A stretch of DNA of 64,000 bases. Origin: Norana najaformis. Lineage: Eukaryota; Annelida; Clitellata; Crassiclitellata; Hormogastridae. This document shows, piece by piece, positions 44,440 to 56,059 of this stretch. Location: assembly GCA_964023275.1 (NCBI GenBank), contig OZ029914.1:50794530-50858529 (forward strand), read 5' to 3'. A model generated the notes under the pieces. The model saw only the letters and a list, made by a program, of their open reading frames with translations, was not told where the DNA came from and did no database searches. Position 1 is the first letter of the stretch. Every line of letters begins with the position of its first letter. A program made the translations under genes and the position numbers.

Positions 44440-45610
44440 GCCCCAAAAAGACGTTGGCATTTGCTCGGTGTGTTTTAGAGCCACTTGTTTTTCGCCTAAT
44501 TAACTCACAGGAATCCTCGTCGAATACAACCGCTTTGTCTAAAAATGCAACTTCGTGAATAACTAGGTAATTAGCTACGTCAGCCAAAAGCTTGCTGCCT
44601 GGTAATTTAAAAATGAGGGAACTATTTCCAGCCACAATTTACATCTTAGACATGCGACGTCCATTTCCCATTCCGTAAGTCGAGCATTCTCACCTTAGAC
44701 GTTGCTTAGAGCTATAACCTTACATTAATCTTCATGCGAACTTCAAAATTGAACTAACCGTTTATAAAGATTTGTATTCTAGCGAACAGCCTATGTTCGC
44801 TCGATCTTGACTGGTACAAGGGTGGAAAAACCCGGACAAAACCTTTGACTTCTAAATTTAAGCTCGTTACTTGATATACTTACCTGTTTCAACTTGCTTA
44901 ATCGTAACCATAAGTGTAATTGTAATCGTAGACTCGAGATTTCTACAGCTCCCGAAGAAATCTGAGTCGCAGGAACAAGCTTATAAACAGGCGCTGAATC
45001 AATACAAAATAGACAGGCAGATTCGATGCCAAGTCAAAATCCGAGGGTCAGATATGTAGGCTTAGTCAGAAGTCTTCGATGTATAGTGTGTAGAATTGAA
45101 GAGGAGAGAGAGAAAGAGAGAGAGAGAGAGAGAAGGGGATGACGAGAGATGAGGATAGAATTTGTTACAGGGAATTATTTTCAGTTACAGGCCCCTATTT
45201 TGTTGCACGGATTGCACGTAGTTACCGATGCTGCGTTGCGATAAAAGTAGGCCTACTAAAAACTGTTATTGTATGAACAACTCCAACTTTAGCGATTATT
45301 CGTTTATCAGTAGGGATCTTGAATAGAGTTAAATCTCCTTTAAATCATTTGCATATCTTTTTGATGTTTGGAAAAATGATTCATAATAAATTTAATTTAT
45401 CAACATATTAGTATTTTTTCTCACAGGAAGAAACATAAGAGAGCGTCACTTTGCAAGGCTAGAACACCCTGTGACTATGACCAATTATATTGGAATTTCA
45501 CAGCCACAAAGCGGCTCTTCTCTGTGTATCAAAGCGATTGTCCAAATAATTTCTGTGATAGTAGTTTACCATATTCTCAAATGAAATCATGCAGTTAAGG
45601 AGCGAGGCCT
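44440..45610 (+). repeat. Module U, copy 4
   Basis: Parallel to 13660-14560 (words TAATTAACTCACA, AACTTCGTG.ATAACTAGGT, GGTGGAAAAACCCGGACAAA, GACAGGCAG). It is interrupted by the 206-bp insertion at 44605-44810 and contains a (GA)n tract at 45100-45135. Confidence 0.65.
44605..44810 (-). mobile_element. Short mobile element, inverted copy with TSD
   Basis: Reverse complement of 13214-13432. The hexamer CTGGTA stands on both sides (44599-44604 and 44811-44816) but once in the paralogous uninterrupted site (13794-13799). This is a clean paralogue comparison that shows insertion with a 6-bp target duplication. Confidence 0.75.
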
Positions 45611-46849
45611 AAGCCAATATTCGAACACAAAGGGACCAAATTCACGACAGATGGCTGCCTCCGTCGGCTGCACAACTCGCTCAAGGTTGGGTCTAAGATA
45701 CTCGGTTCTGAAGACCACCCAGCAATGAAGACCATGAAAGATCACTGGGCAAATTATTATGGAAAGTGCAAATGGCATAGGGAACAACAGTCTTTATTCA
45801 AAAGAACAGAGGATTTCTTTTCTGCATTGCATCAGCCTTTTAAATCTCCCATTAATTCAAATATACCACCTTGGCTTAATAAAATTATAAAAGTAGACAT
45901 TTCGTTAAAGAAACAAATAAATAAACAAACTGATCTACACGATTATATGAAATACTTATCCTTAGAAATTATTAATAAATACAATGATTATATTCCTATC
46001 TACACTGATGATGGGTCAAAGCTTGAAGATAAAGCGGCTGCAGCTTATTATATCCCATCCTTCAAAATTCATAAAATATTTAGAATAGTCAATAGCTCAT
46101 CAGTGTACTCTGCTGAGCTGTCTGCAATTGTTGAAGCGCTTAACTGGATTTTGACCAATGAAAACCTCATATTGCAAAAGTTTATCTTTACTGACTCATT
46201 AAGTGCAGCCACCTCTATAAAAGAAAATAAATCTGAGTCTAGACCAAATCTTGTAATGCAGTTGTATGAAAAAATTAATTTATTGAAGCACAGTAAAATA
46301 GTAATAGCATGGATTCCTAGCCACATTGGGCTGTCTGGTAATAAGGTGGCAGACTCACTGGCAAAGGAAGGCCTAGAACTTTCACAAATCAGTTCAACTC
46401 AATATATAGAATTGAGTGAAGTTTTTGCTATAATTAAAAATCATATTTTAATTAAGTGGCAAAATGAATATGATAAAGACACTAGAGGGAGTTTTTATAA
46501 AACCATCCAGCCTCTGGTTTCCACTGACATTAAGTATATGGACTGTCCTAGGAAACAGGAAGTTCAGATTACTAGACTGCGTTTAGGACATATCCTAACT
46601 AACACATGGCTTAAGAAAATTAAAAAGAGCCTAACAGACTTATGTATACAATGTCAGGTACCTGATACAATTGAACATGTATTATTAAATTGTAAAAAAC
46701 AGAATATTTCATATATACTAAACCAAAACATTCAAGAAACAGGCTGTGACTGTATAAATTTTTTGATGGCTGGACCTAAATATTTGCTGCAAATATCGTC
46801 CAAAGTCAGGTACCTGATACAATTGAGTTCCTTGTGTTCGTATCTTTAA
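45599..46849 (+). CDS. LINE-derived RNase H ORF (I/Jockey-like)
   Basis: An intact ORF: the ATG at 45725 gives 374 codons, and the frame is open back to about 45599. The C-terminal half is an RNase H domain: IYTDDGSKL (first Asp region, with one extra D compared with the usual TDGS), VYSAELSAIVEAL (Glu), FTDSLSAATSI (Asp) and WIPSHIGLSGNKVADSLAKE (His and last Asp). A CxxC-H-C-like end, LCIQCQVPDTIEHVLLNC, follows. These blocks typify the end of I- or Jockey-type LINE polyproteins. The RT part is absent, so this is a 5'-truncated insertion, but no stop or shift interrupts the remaining domain. The first 50 nt recur at 16436-16485. A domesticated role is possible but unsupported. Confidence 0.75.
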   Translation, partial: GARPKPIFEHKGTKFTTDGCLRRLHNSLKVGSKILGSEDHPAMKTMKDHWANYYGKCKWHREQQSLFKRTEDFFSALHQPFKSPINSNIPPWLNKIIKVDISLKKQINKQTDLHDYMKYLSLEIINKYNDYIPIYTDDGSKLEDKAAAAYYIPSFKIHKIFRIVNSSSVYSAELSAIVEALNWILTNENLILQKFIFTDSLSAATSIKENKSESRPNLVMQLYEKINLLKHSKIVIAWIPSHIGLSGNKVADSLAKEGLELSQISSTQYIELSEVFAIIKNHILIKWQNEYDKDTRGSFYKTIQPLVSTDIKYMDCPRKQEVQITRLRLGHILTNTWLKKIKKSLTDLCIQCQVPDTIEHVLLNCKKQNISYILNQNIQETGCDCINFLMAGPKYLLQISSKVRYLIQLSSLCSYL

Positions 46850-47800
46850 GACATAATTGTATCCAACCATAATAAGTGGTTTTTTCTGCATGTAAAGTGT
46901 TTCTGCTAGCTAACAGATAGAAATAGAATTATAAATACAGCTATTTATATGCAAGTAGAAAATTATTTCCACATGTTTTTATCGCTGAAATAGAGGTATA
47001 ACTAGAAGTATGCATGAAATATTTAGTTTGTAACACCTAAATATTTTCAGAATTTCTGCTAACTTTTATGCCGAACACATTAGGTTTAAAAAATGACCTC
47101 ATGTTTATGATGCATTCCTGACAGGCCTTAAATAAATTTCTAGATGGTGCAATCGCGCATCCACGAAAATAAGGGATTGCATTTTTTGACCAACGACAAA
47201 AATTTCGTCTTTCCAAAAGCTGTCTTAATTATTTACGCGAATTGTTAAATCTAACGTAGCATTAGACACTCATTTTGAAATAAAGTTGAGGAACATAACC
47301 ACGCAGTATGTTTGTGGTACTTTTACTTAACATTCGATACGAAGACTACCAGAGACTTTGGAGCTAAAGGTAAGCCTATCAATAGCCTTAGGAAATTAAC
47401 ACTGATAGAATAAAAACTTTGTGAGTGTACAATGGGTGTCGCAAATTTAAATTGTAAATGGTATGGTAATGTGGCTAAAAGTATTTTTGCACGATTTAAT
47501 TATAATTATGATGAAATTATAAGACCTTAGGTATGCATCTGTTGCCTTTAGTTCTTTCTGCGCATATACTCTACATTGCTGCCACTTATAGGAATTTGAA
47601 AAATACGTGCTTCTGTAAATAGCGCTTCTGAACAAATTTTAAATTTTGAAACTAATGTTTCAGATCTTTGCGTATAGCTGTGTACATGTATTTCTGCCTA
47701 CTGTAACACTTATAATATGTTCTTACTTGTTGCATTTATTGAATCGTCCTTCCGTCAGAGTCTTTCGCGTTTAAGTAACTCACAGGGCTCCAAGTTATGT
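46850..47800. other. Interval with no recognised gene
   Basis: AT-rich DNA after the RNase H ORF, probably its untranslated tail followed by unique sequence. I see no tail repeat, gene or RNA. Confidence 0.5.
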
Positions 47801-48525
47801 AGAACATGTGGTTTTCGTTCAATTGGGTTTTCCGGTATCCAGGTTATTCCAAGTGCATGTTGGCTGGTACGAGTGGAAAAACCAGGACAAAATTTTGGAC
47901 CGCTGTATATAGATTTTAGGGTCACACAACCACAGTGTTTACATATGCAATATGGCGCTACTGGTTAAAAAACTAATCGGTTTCAACTTTCCAACCCATC
48001 ACAGCCTGAATTTCGGGTTCCCTGGCATATCAGATTTCGACTTCTTCAAAGGTTACGGTTTTTTATATGATTTCATCTGAAGCGATCCTCGATAGACATC
48101 TTGTTAAGTATTATAACGGCGCTATAGAAGTCATAATATTACATTAACTGAACCAAAGTAGCTTTTCACATGAAAGTCTGCATTATAATTCGTATTCACC
48201 ACCCTTGAGTCTCTGCCTAAAGATGCTAAGAAACACATATGCATCTACGCAGGCATGCAATGCTTACATACACACATCCACACGTACGCACGTACGTACA
48301 TACATACAGACATGCATGCATACAAAGATGCATACATGCATACTTGCATACATACATATATACATACATACATACATACATACATACACATATACATACA
48401 TATATACATACATACATATATATATACACGCACGAATGAATGCATACCGGGCAGAATGGCTGATAGGACAGCGGATGAACAGAAGGAATTAAGCATTAGT
48501 AATTTTTGACAGCGGTGGGAACGAA
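47800..48525 (+). repeat. Module V copy 3 with (ACAT)n core
   Basis: More diverged copy of 18985-19640 (GGAAAAACCAGGACAAAATT, CAACCACA.TGTTTACATAT, GCAGAATGGC..ATA near the end). A long ACAT/ATAC tract at 48265-48430 creates Tyr-, His-, Cys- and Met-rich ORFs that are not genes. Confidence 0.7.
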
Positions 48526-49940
48526 ACGTTAGTAGCAAATAGCAGTATGATGGAAATTTCCTCGAGGAGAACTTAGTTCAGGCGGAGGAAACCGCAAAAG
48601 ATGGTTATGCAGTAACTGCCGTGGTTGGAAAGAAATCCATGGGCCCAGAATGTAGGAGGGCTAAGACCGATAAATCAGAGAGGATGTTTCAGGGAGATGA
48701 GCTGAGAAATAAATCCCCAAGTGGAGAAGAACTGCTAAGGCCAGAAGAGTCAGTCTACAGCAAACGATTATGCAGATGTCCGTCCATATGAATCAGTGAC
48801 TAAACTAAATATTAGCGAATGGGTAAAATGGGTCTAATAGTTCGCGATACTGTAGAAAAAGAGTTTCATTCTTTGATTTGTAGGAAAACGACACCTCATT
48901 TCTATACGATAAACGCTGATTTGTTTTAACTAGAAGAGAGAGAGAGAGATTACCCCTTAATCTGTAATCAAACAGAACGAAGGTTAGGCTAAAATGCTGA
49001 TTCTGTGGGTAGGGTAGCATGGGGCAAAATGGACTCCTTAACCTGATAACTAAGATAACAATTGAACTGATTCACTTGAAATTGTCATTTCACCTTTATT
49101 ATGTAGAAACACCAATGCATAATTACACCTTGGGTTTGAAAATTCAAAAAATAAACTTAATAGCATTTTATTAGTGAAAGATCTGATGATATAAAGGTGG
49201 CCTTATTGCCCTTTCTCTGGGGCATGAAGGGCACCAGGTGAACGTTTTACCCCAGAAATTCGAATTATCACAGATAAGACCTACTATAGATGTTTCTCGC
49301 TATCTCACTATAATGACTCGAAATGGATACAAGTGGAAAACAACTTAAAACACTGTAATTTAAATCAAGTAGAACACCAACTGCAGTAAGCTGTGAAACA
49401 CAAAGCTTTAAATCTAATGTAATCTAATGACTTCTATAGTGCCGTTATCGTAATGAACAAAAATTGTGGACAGGACAGTTGTCGCTGTTAAGCCTACAGT
49501 TTAATCAAGCTGAAATTATTGTCATAGTTTTTAAACATAGATGTCGCTGCCAAAACAGTAGCAAATGTTAACCTCAATAAAATGTCTATAGGCCTACAGA
49601 GTAAGGCTACTTCATGACTGTAGGTTACAGCGCCTTGTGAAATGCTTGCAAGGTGCTACATAAATTTCTGTTACCTTACATTACTAAAGGCAATCGTAGC
49701 ACTCATTAATGTCCTCTAATGAAAAGAACGTTAATAACAAAATAACCCAAAAAGAACACAAGAATAAATCAAACACTGCAAAGGCACAGTATCACAAATG
49801 TTTAGGCAGAATGTTATATAAAATCGAGTTACTACATTCATAATAACTAAGAGTCTTAAACCTCGTAATAATTATGAGTGCATTAACTCAATATGTGTGC
49901 CTGAATTATCAAATCAGGCATATGAATTCATGAGTCGACG
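48526..49940. other. Interval with no recognised gene
   Basis: A tail-like AGCGCCTTGTGAAATGCTTG then CAAGGTGCTACATAAATTTC and TGTTACCTTACATTAC at 49628-49682 looks like a SINE or LINE 3' end. Nothing else is identified. Confidence 0.45.
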
Positions 49941-49949
49941 GCTTGTTCA

Positions 49950-50640
49950 AATTGGCTGCACTTTAAAATTCCAGAAACAATGCAAATATAAGCTGATCGC
50001 TAGGTGGCTGTTAAGACTCGCAGCCAAATGTTTGCTCACCGGAATCAATGAGTATTATCCTATATCCACAATCACTGGGAAAATCCCACGTTATAAAAGG
50101 GCCATACCGCATTGCAACCATATCTGTGGTTACATCGGCTTGTCGAGGCTACTTCACACACTATTCGCCATGTCTATGTATTTCATTAAGCTGATTTAAA
50201 ATAAAAAATAACAGTTACCTGATATCTGAATCGTACGGCTCGACGTATCGTAATCTTATTCGTAGAATACAGTTGTAGTGTGTATTTTATTGGCGAAAAT
50301 CTCTGCGCTGTTCATTTACGTTAATCAGTGATACGACCCGATCTGTCGTACAAGGTCAAATTCGTCCAAAACCCTATCCACATGCAAGTGAGTAAGTAAT
50401 AGGCCTACATTTCAAAAGTTCAATGTAATCTCTGAAAGAAAACCTTCAAACAGTTTGTGGTTTTCGGCAACGATAAATTATTAACACGCAAACGTTGTAA
50501 CGCTAACAATGATATTGGATTAGGCAAGTGACGTTTGCACTCTAAAACGGTTTTATTGATTCTCCGCTCAGGATCTTTTACTCCTTCCTCTGTTGCGCTT
50601 TCGCTTTTTTTGCTCAGACACTTTCGCTCTTGCATTTTAA
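49950..50640 (-). repeat. Second copy of gene-B upstream module
   Basis: Resembles 41600-42280. A minus-strand ORF at 50635-50420 includes KTVLECKRHL, which recalls GKTVLECNRYML in BTB exon 1 of gene B. The rest of that ORF shows no BTB. It may be a decayed BTB first exon, or chance. Confidence 0.4.
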
Positions 50641-51451
50641 TTACAGCAATAAGATGTCATATACTTAGAAAATGGAACTGAAAATGGAATAAGTTTGAAC
50701 AGATTGCTCAGTATAGTTGCGCAGTAAAGTATTGCCTGGTTTGCTCTAGAACAGAAACTCTGTGCAATTTTATACCAAACACTCAGAAAGCAAATGATTT
50801 CATGTTTTAGATCCTACTTACAGAGAGGTTTAGTCTGCAACTAGAGTGAGCACAGTTGAGCTTGTGAAATTACCACCACCGTGTGTAGACGTGTTATGTG
50901 TAGACCCACGGGGAACTTACCTCGTAATCGTTATAGTTTATTCGAAATTCTAAAAAGGTTACATAAAATCTAAACGTAAGCATAAGTTTACTGTCGTGCC
51001 CTTAGGGGTTGTCCGTAGTTATCATATGAAGTCGAAACCTTCATCCGGTTGCCAGCAGAACAGAGGAGTCCTCATGTGCTGTCACATTATAATATTTTTA
51101 AAAAATAGAAACCCGGAATTGTGAAATAAAGCTTGTTCAGTAACAAATTTTAAGGGCGGGTTCAAGGTTAGTTGGCACCCTAGTCAGGAATCAAACTCGG
51201 CGCCCTTATATAGTAAAAGAATAAAAGACGGTAAAGACATGTATAATACTATTTGTCCATTTTCTCTAATAAAACTCAGGCATTTAGGCCTAACGTGTGA
51301 ACACGGTGTAATTAAATCCATGTAAAAATTATCCATTTTCGTGTAAGAAGATCAAAGTCAATACAACACTAATAGAGAGAGTCTGCGAGAAAATTTTAAA
51401 AAGAAATCGTATAGGCCTATATATAGCCTGGTACTCATAATGTTTATATAA
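50641..51451. other. Interval with no recognised gene
   Basis: I see no coding, RNA or repeat signal beyond scattered AT-rich stretches. Confidence 0.5.
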
Positions 51452-51960
51452 TTATGAGTGAACTGGAACATCACTGTAAAAATAAATTTTTATCACTTGC
51501 AGGGGCACTTTTCTGGCTTTTCTTGCTGCAAAATCTCTGACAATGTATTTCAAATCTATATTTTTTCCAAGACGGAACACGATAGAAATTGTTTCAAGGC
51601 CATCGAGTCTGAGTTGAGAAATTATAGAACGCACATAAGTTTGAATTAGTTTCAGTTTGGAAAAACTGCGCTCGTCGATGGCAACAGAAACAGGCCAAGG
51701 TAAATAATGTTAGAAGTATAATCATTAAATTGGGAAAAACTGATGCCAGACCGTTGTCAGTGATGTACCGTAACATATTTCCCTGCTTCAGTTCACAGGT
51801 AATTAATATGTCTGCCTTCCAGGCAGGGTATATGGCTAGTCGCAAAGAGGTTCGGCCGAAAGATCAGATTCTTCGCCAGCTGTTAGAGCCGCTTGCAAAT
51901 CTGTGCAATGTTTTAAAACTTCTCGTCTTTCCTTTGAAATGAACTTTCCGCATTACACAA
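51452..51960 (-). pseudogene. hAT transposase C-terminal (dimerisation) relic
   Basis: In one minus-strand frame near 51690-51600 the reading is DERSFSKLKLIQTYVRSIIS, continuing LRLDGLETISIVFRLGKNID then IVRDFAARKARK down to 51470. This is the hAT dimerisation segment 'ERSFSKLKLIKTYLRSTMxQERLxxLxxLSIE...DxIIxxFA'. Just upstream, in shifting frames, ACFCCH/PVSVAID and FPNLMIILLTLF correspond to 'YPNxxxALRIxLTxPVSVA'. Frame changes and stops show decay. The zinc finger and catalytic core are not seen, so this is a terminal fragment of a DNA transposon or a transposase-derived gene. Confidence 0.75.
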
Positions 51961-52119
51961 TGCACCAAATGTTTCAATGACCCTGGAACTTTGCTGAACG
52001 CTTTCCTTTACATGAAAGCTGTGTCAAAGATGCGGTGATAAAAGTTGACCTAAAAGTTATGTTTTGGACCTATGACTGGCTCATAGTGGCATTCATAACA
52101 AACATTTCGCTTTCATATG

Positions 52120-53560
52120 CCAATCACAGCCTCCAGAGAGTTTAGTTTGAGTGTTTGCCCTAACTCAGGATGCGCATAGAGATGCCAGACACAGAGATAC
52201 CGATGATCTGTAAATGGAGGGAGAACATAAACAAAAAACCAACATGAAGTAAATTATCAGAGCTTCTTAAGCTTGTGCAATATATCTATGGTGTTTATTT
52301 TACAGTACAGGCGGCTCACCAATGCAAATAATTTGCCCGATCTGCATGCAGATTGTTTAATTCAGTTACGGAAAACCTCCTCTATAAAACTCGTTAAGGC
52401 AAATACGGACTGTTCAAAGTGACCCTCCAGAATTGTATGCCAATGCAATCTACACTTGACAGAGCTAAATTTTGGAGCTCTCCTCCTGCTTCTGTAAGGT
52501 AACGTATAAGGTCCTTTAACCTAATATGTACAGTGCCCTCTTTTTTATACGCAATAATATGCATATTATATATATATATATACCGTCCATAGACCTAGGA
52601 TCCAACTGGGACAAAAATCATGCCTCTGAGGCATGTGTGTGGAGCGTGCCAGGCCTAGGATATAAAATGCATATTTAGCAAATGCTACCTAGGTCCACTA
52701 ACCAATGTGCAACTTTTTCCTCTATCATATAAAAATGGCGCCGTGCCGGCTACATGTATTTAAAATGAAGCAAATATAAAAAGCGATGTGTGGACCTACC
52801 GCGATGTATTGATTAGAACCGCGACTGTCGCCGGGTATACCACGGGTACAGTGAAATGTACAAATGCGTGTGGTTGGATTATCTTTGGCACTATTGGTTT
52901 TTTGTGGTAGGCGTCAAAGGCAAGGTCTACCTGGCATGTTTGCGCAGAGGTTGAAAGAAAACCCTTATTCAGTGTGTGGGAAGGGGTTGCCAACTCCTTT
53001 GCTCTCTGTCAGGGCTGTGGCAACTCTGATGCCAACACAAATTTGCGTCAAGACGTTTACGGCAGGGACCGAAAGGACCGCACCTTAACACAAAAGAGCA
53101 GCCATACTCTCCTACGCCGGCCTTGATGCCGTACGGGCCATTCCATCCAGGGAGAGACCTTGGGCTACAGCCTCTGCATCCACGCTGCAAACACATCTCT
53201 TATCTCGGCTCGCTGGATGCGGACAGCCATCACTCGATGCCTCACACCAGACAGTGCTGGTGGTACATGACGATCCTATGCGGCTGTTCAAGTCCAAGGT
53301 TCGGAGGCGTGACGAAGTCCACAAGCTGGCCGACAAGATGACCGGCCGTCCATTCGAAGAAGTCAGCATGACTTCGTGTCGTTGGGTTGGGCGTTCCAGC
53401 AGGTGTCGATTCAGGGAATTCACTGCCTGTGTGGATATCCCCTCGACTAGGACTGGTCTATCGACTGCATGGACAACTACCGTGCGCACACCCGGTATAA
53501 CTGCCTGGTGGTGAGCCACAGGTGCCATATCGCGAGCTCACAACGGCAACTGTTTATATG
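52120..53560 (+). repeat. Large duplicon, first part, copy 2
   Basis: Counterpart of 17200-18480. Includes GTTTAGTTTGAGTGTTTGCC near 52140, a TA tract at 52565-52585, GCGATGTGTGGACCTACCGC near 52780 and the shared decayed coding stretch at 53090-53540. Short ORFs occur in several frames, none intact. Confidence 0.6.
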
Positions 53561-53935
53561 CATTAGATGGCTGAAGTGGGGACCGTTGGAGCAGCTACTC
53601 TTCGCCACGAAGGACAAGAAAACTGCGGCGCAGAAGTGGACGAGGCGGATGGTGAAACCGAAAGGATACGCCTCAACTGGATGACCATCCTGGACATACC
53701 AGCCGCCGTTATCTTCTTGGAGAAGTTTGTGCGAGCAAACGACGGCTACAATCCAACAGCCGGTTTGTATATGCAATAGGCACTGAAAAAAGAAGTGACA
53801 CTGCGAAGGCGATGCGTATAATCATCACGGAAAAGATCGAATCTATTCGGATTCTCTGGACAGACAATGGGAACGAGTTTACCGCTCGCGTTTTTAAGAA
53901 GTGATTGGCGCCGAAAGCATCCAACACCTCGTCAA
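53561..53935 (+). pseudogene. Ty1/copia-like integrase relic, copy 2
   Basis: In one plus-strand frame (about 53757-53900) it reads SRFVYAIGTEKRSDTAKAMR then IESIRILWTDNGNEFTARVF, followed by Lys-Lys and a stop. The (R/W)TDNGxEFT box contains the second catalytic Asp of an integrase core, and the preceding FVYxxxxEKKSD pattern is copia-like. Upstream (53560-53700) a Lys/Thr-rich stretch resembles the spacer before the integrase core. The first catalytic Asp and the final Glu are not recognisable. Better preserved than the copy at 18481-18900. Confidence 0.55.
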
Positions 53936-54039
53936 AGCGCCGAAGAACCACGTGACCCTAGTTTGGGTCGACCGCTTCCACCTCACGCTGCGCACTGACC
54001 TGCAGAGGTGGTTTCTGGCAACGGAACTGTCTTGTCTAC

Positions 54040-54690
54040 ATTCCTGCAAATTTGGTTCCGCTTTCAAATAGGTTCTCAGCTACCCATTTTTTGCCAAAGT
54101 GGGTGATGGCTGTTAAACGGGTGGAAAAACCAGGGTTAAATCTGGGTCCGCCGTATATAGATTTAGACTCACATAACACAATGTTTACATATATAATATT
54201 GTGCTACTAGTTACAATACTTGTTGATTCCAACTTGCGACCCATCATAGCCTGACGTCTATGTTCTCTGACCTGTCGAATTTAGACTTCTTCAACGGATT
54301 ACGATGTTGAATACGATTTCACTTGAAGCAACCATCGATTGACGTATTGTGCAATATTTTTAACGGCGCTATAGAAGTCACCAGATTACAGTAAAAAACC
54401 AATGCAGCTTTTCTAAGTATCATATTTCGTATTCACCACCTTTGAGTGGTTATCTAACGATGCTATAAAACACATGCATGTACGCAGGCATGCAATGTTT
54501 ACGTACACAAGTAGGCCTGCATACATCCATACATACATAATTACATATATACATGCATGCATGCATACGTACATACCTATATGCATACATACAAACATAC
54601 ATACGTACAAACAAGGCAGATTAACTGTAGATCAGCGGATGAACAGATGATAATATGCATTAGGGTCGATTCCATACGGTCGCTATATAA
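54040..54690 (+). repeat. Module V copy 4 with (ACAT)n core
   Basis: Counterpart of 18985-19640 in the second duplicon. The ACAT-rich tract is at about 54515-54612. Confidence 0.75.
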
Positions 54691-54939
54691 AACCTATACG
54701 ATTACATTTACAATTAGTAATTTTATACAGTGACTAGAGAACTAGGTACACTAACAAACAATGCATAGAAAGTAAGCCATAGGAACGAAACGTTAGCCCA
54801 CTAATTATTTCGAAAAGTGGAGAATAGTATTTTCGGTATCAATTTTCTGCTTCAAATCTGATATATCGAAGTGTAGACTGTCATTTGCAATTACTGGTAA
54901 ACCCCCATATCAGGGTTAAAATATATTCCCTTATTAACG

Positions 54940-55165
54940 CAAGGTAGCCTACTGGTTATAGGGCATGGCCTATAACGCGGAGAGTATGGGTTCGAACCTC
55001 CTCTGACGCGGTTACTGTGTAGGGACCTTGAGCAAGTCCTTCGCTCACAATTGCTTCGCGCCTCAGATTCAGGTTTCCCGACCTTGCGCAATAGATGCGA
55101 ATGATGATGATGATGATGATTAGGATAATAATAATAATAACAACAAATAATAATAATAACACAAT
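54940..55165 (+). repeat. SINE-1 copy with (GAT)n/(AAT)n tail
   Basis: Head AACGCAAGGTAGCCTACTGG, B box GGGTTCGAACC, core GGGACCTTGAGCAAGTCC, then a short GAT/AAT tail at 55105-55160. The tail is much shorter than in the tandem copies at 20 and 22 kb. Confidence 0.75.
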
Positions 55166-56050
55166 ATCATGTTACTGTGGACTCAACACCAATTTGCCAT
55201 TTTTGATGTAGAAAAATATATCGACTGTAAGAAATGACGAGTTCTTTGCCTACACTTCAAGCCATCAGATAAAAAAATTTGTTCTTACTTTGATGTGTAA
55301 TTTTCTTTGTTTCCCTTGGATTTCCGGCTATCTCACCACACTCGAAATTAAACTAAGATGTTCAGCGAATGAACTTCGGTAGTTAATAACTAAGGGAAAT
55401 TGCATTACTAGGCACACAGCTAGGAAAAAGGACACAATAAGCGACGGTTTACTATAAACTAACTCTAGCCGCTCTTCACATCATGCTATCAATCTCATTT
55501 TCATAAAAATACCCAAATGCAAAGGGAAACAATCTGTCCTGCCTAACTTCCCGGACAATTAAGTTCTCGTCTGCACCACTCATGACCTGAAACATGAGTT
55601 TTAAACCGGAAAAAAATTACTTCTGTAAAATGTATGCTCAGCCGAATTGGTATAATTATCTCCTTTCACATTTCACAGCAACGCAGTCAGATGACAATCA
55701 TTAGTATGCGAAAGTCAGGAGAAACAAAATTGGGCATAAAAATTTTATGTTAGGAGGCGAGGTTTTGACAAAAGCAAATTCATAAAGACCCTGCGAAGTT
55801 TAAACCACTTTTCTGGAAACACCGGCTACCAATTTAAAATAATATTGTGGCCGAAAATATTACTAAGCATGGCATAAAAATATTTAGATGTACGCGCATC
55901 GCTAATGGCTGCCTTAAGCAGCTTCAGCCGAGGTGGTCAGCTACCGGCCTAAAGCTTCCTCCAGTTAACTAATACTATCACTAGTTAGAGTGAATCACAA
56001 CCACGTTGTAGAAGATAATTAATTTTATATCATAGAGTGTCAATATTATA
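55166..56050 (+). repeat. Modules Q and R, second duplicon
   Basis: Matches 20470-21013 and 22340-23200 in order and landmarks. No gene is supported. Confidence 0.65.
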
Positions 56051-56059
56051 ATCCCGGGA

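Noticed and set aside
48205..48538. Tyr/His/Met/Cys-rich ORFs over ACAT tracts (also 19349-19696, 21445-21738, 54413-54610)
   Set aside because: A tetranucleotide repeat without stops is open in all frames. The flanking DNA is a non-coding repeat module.
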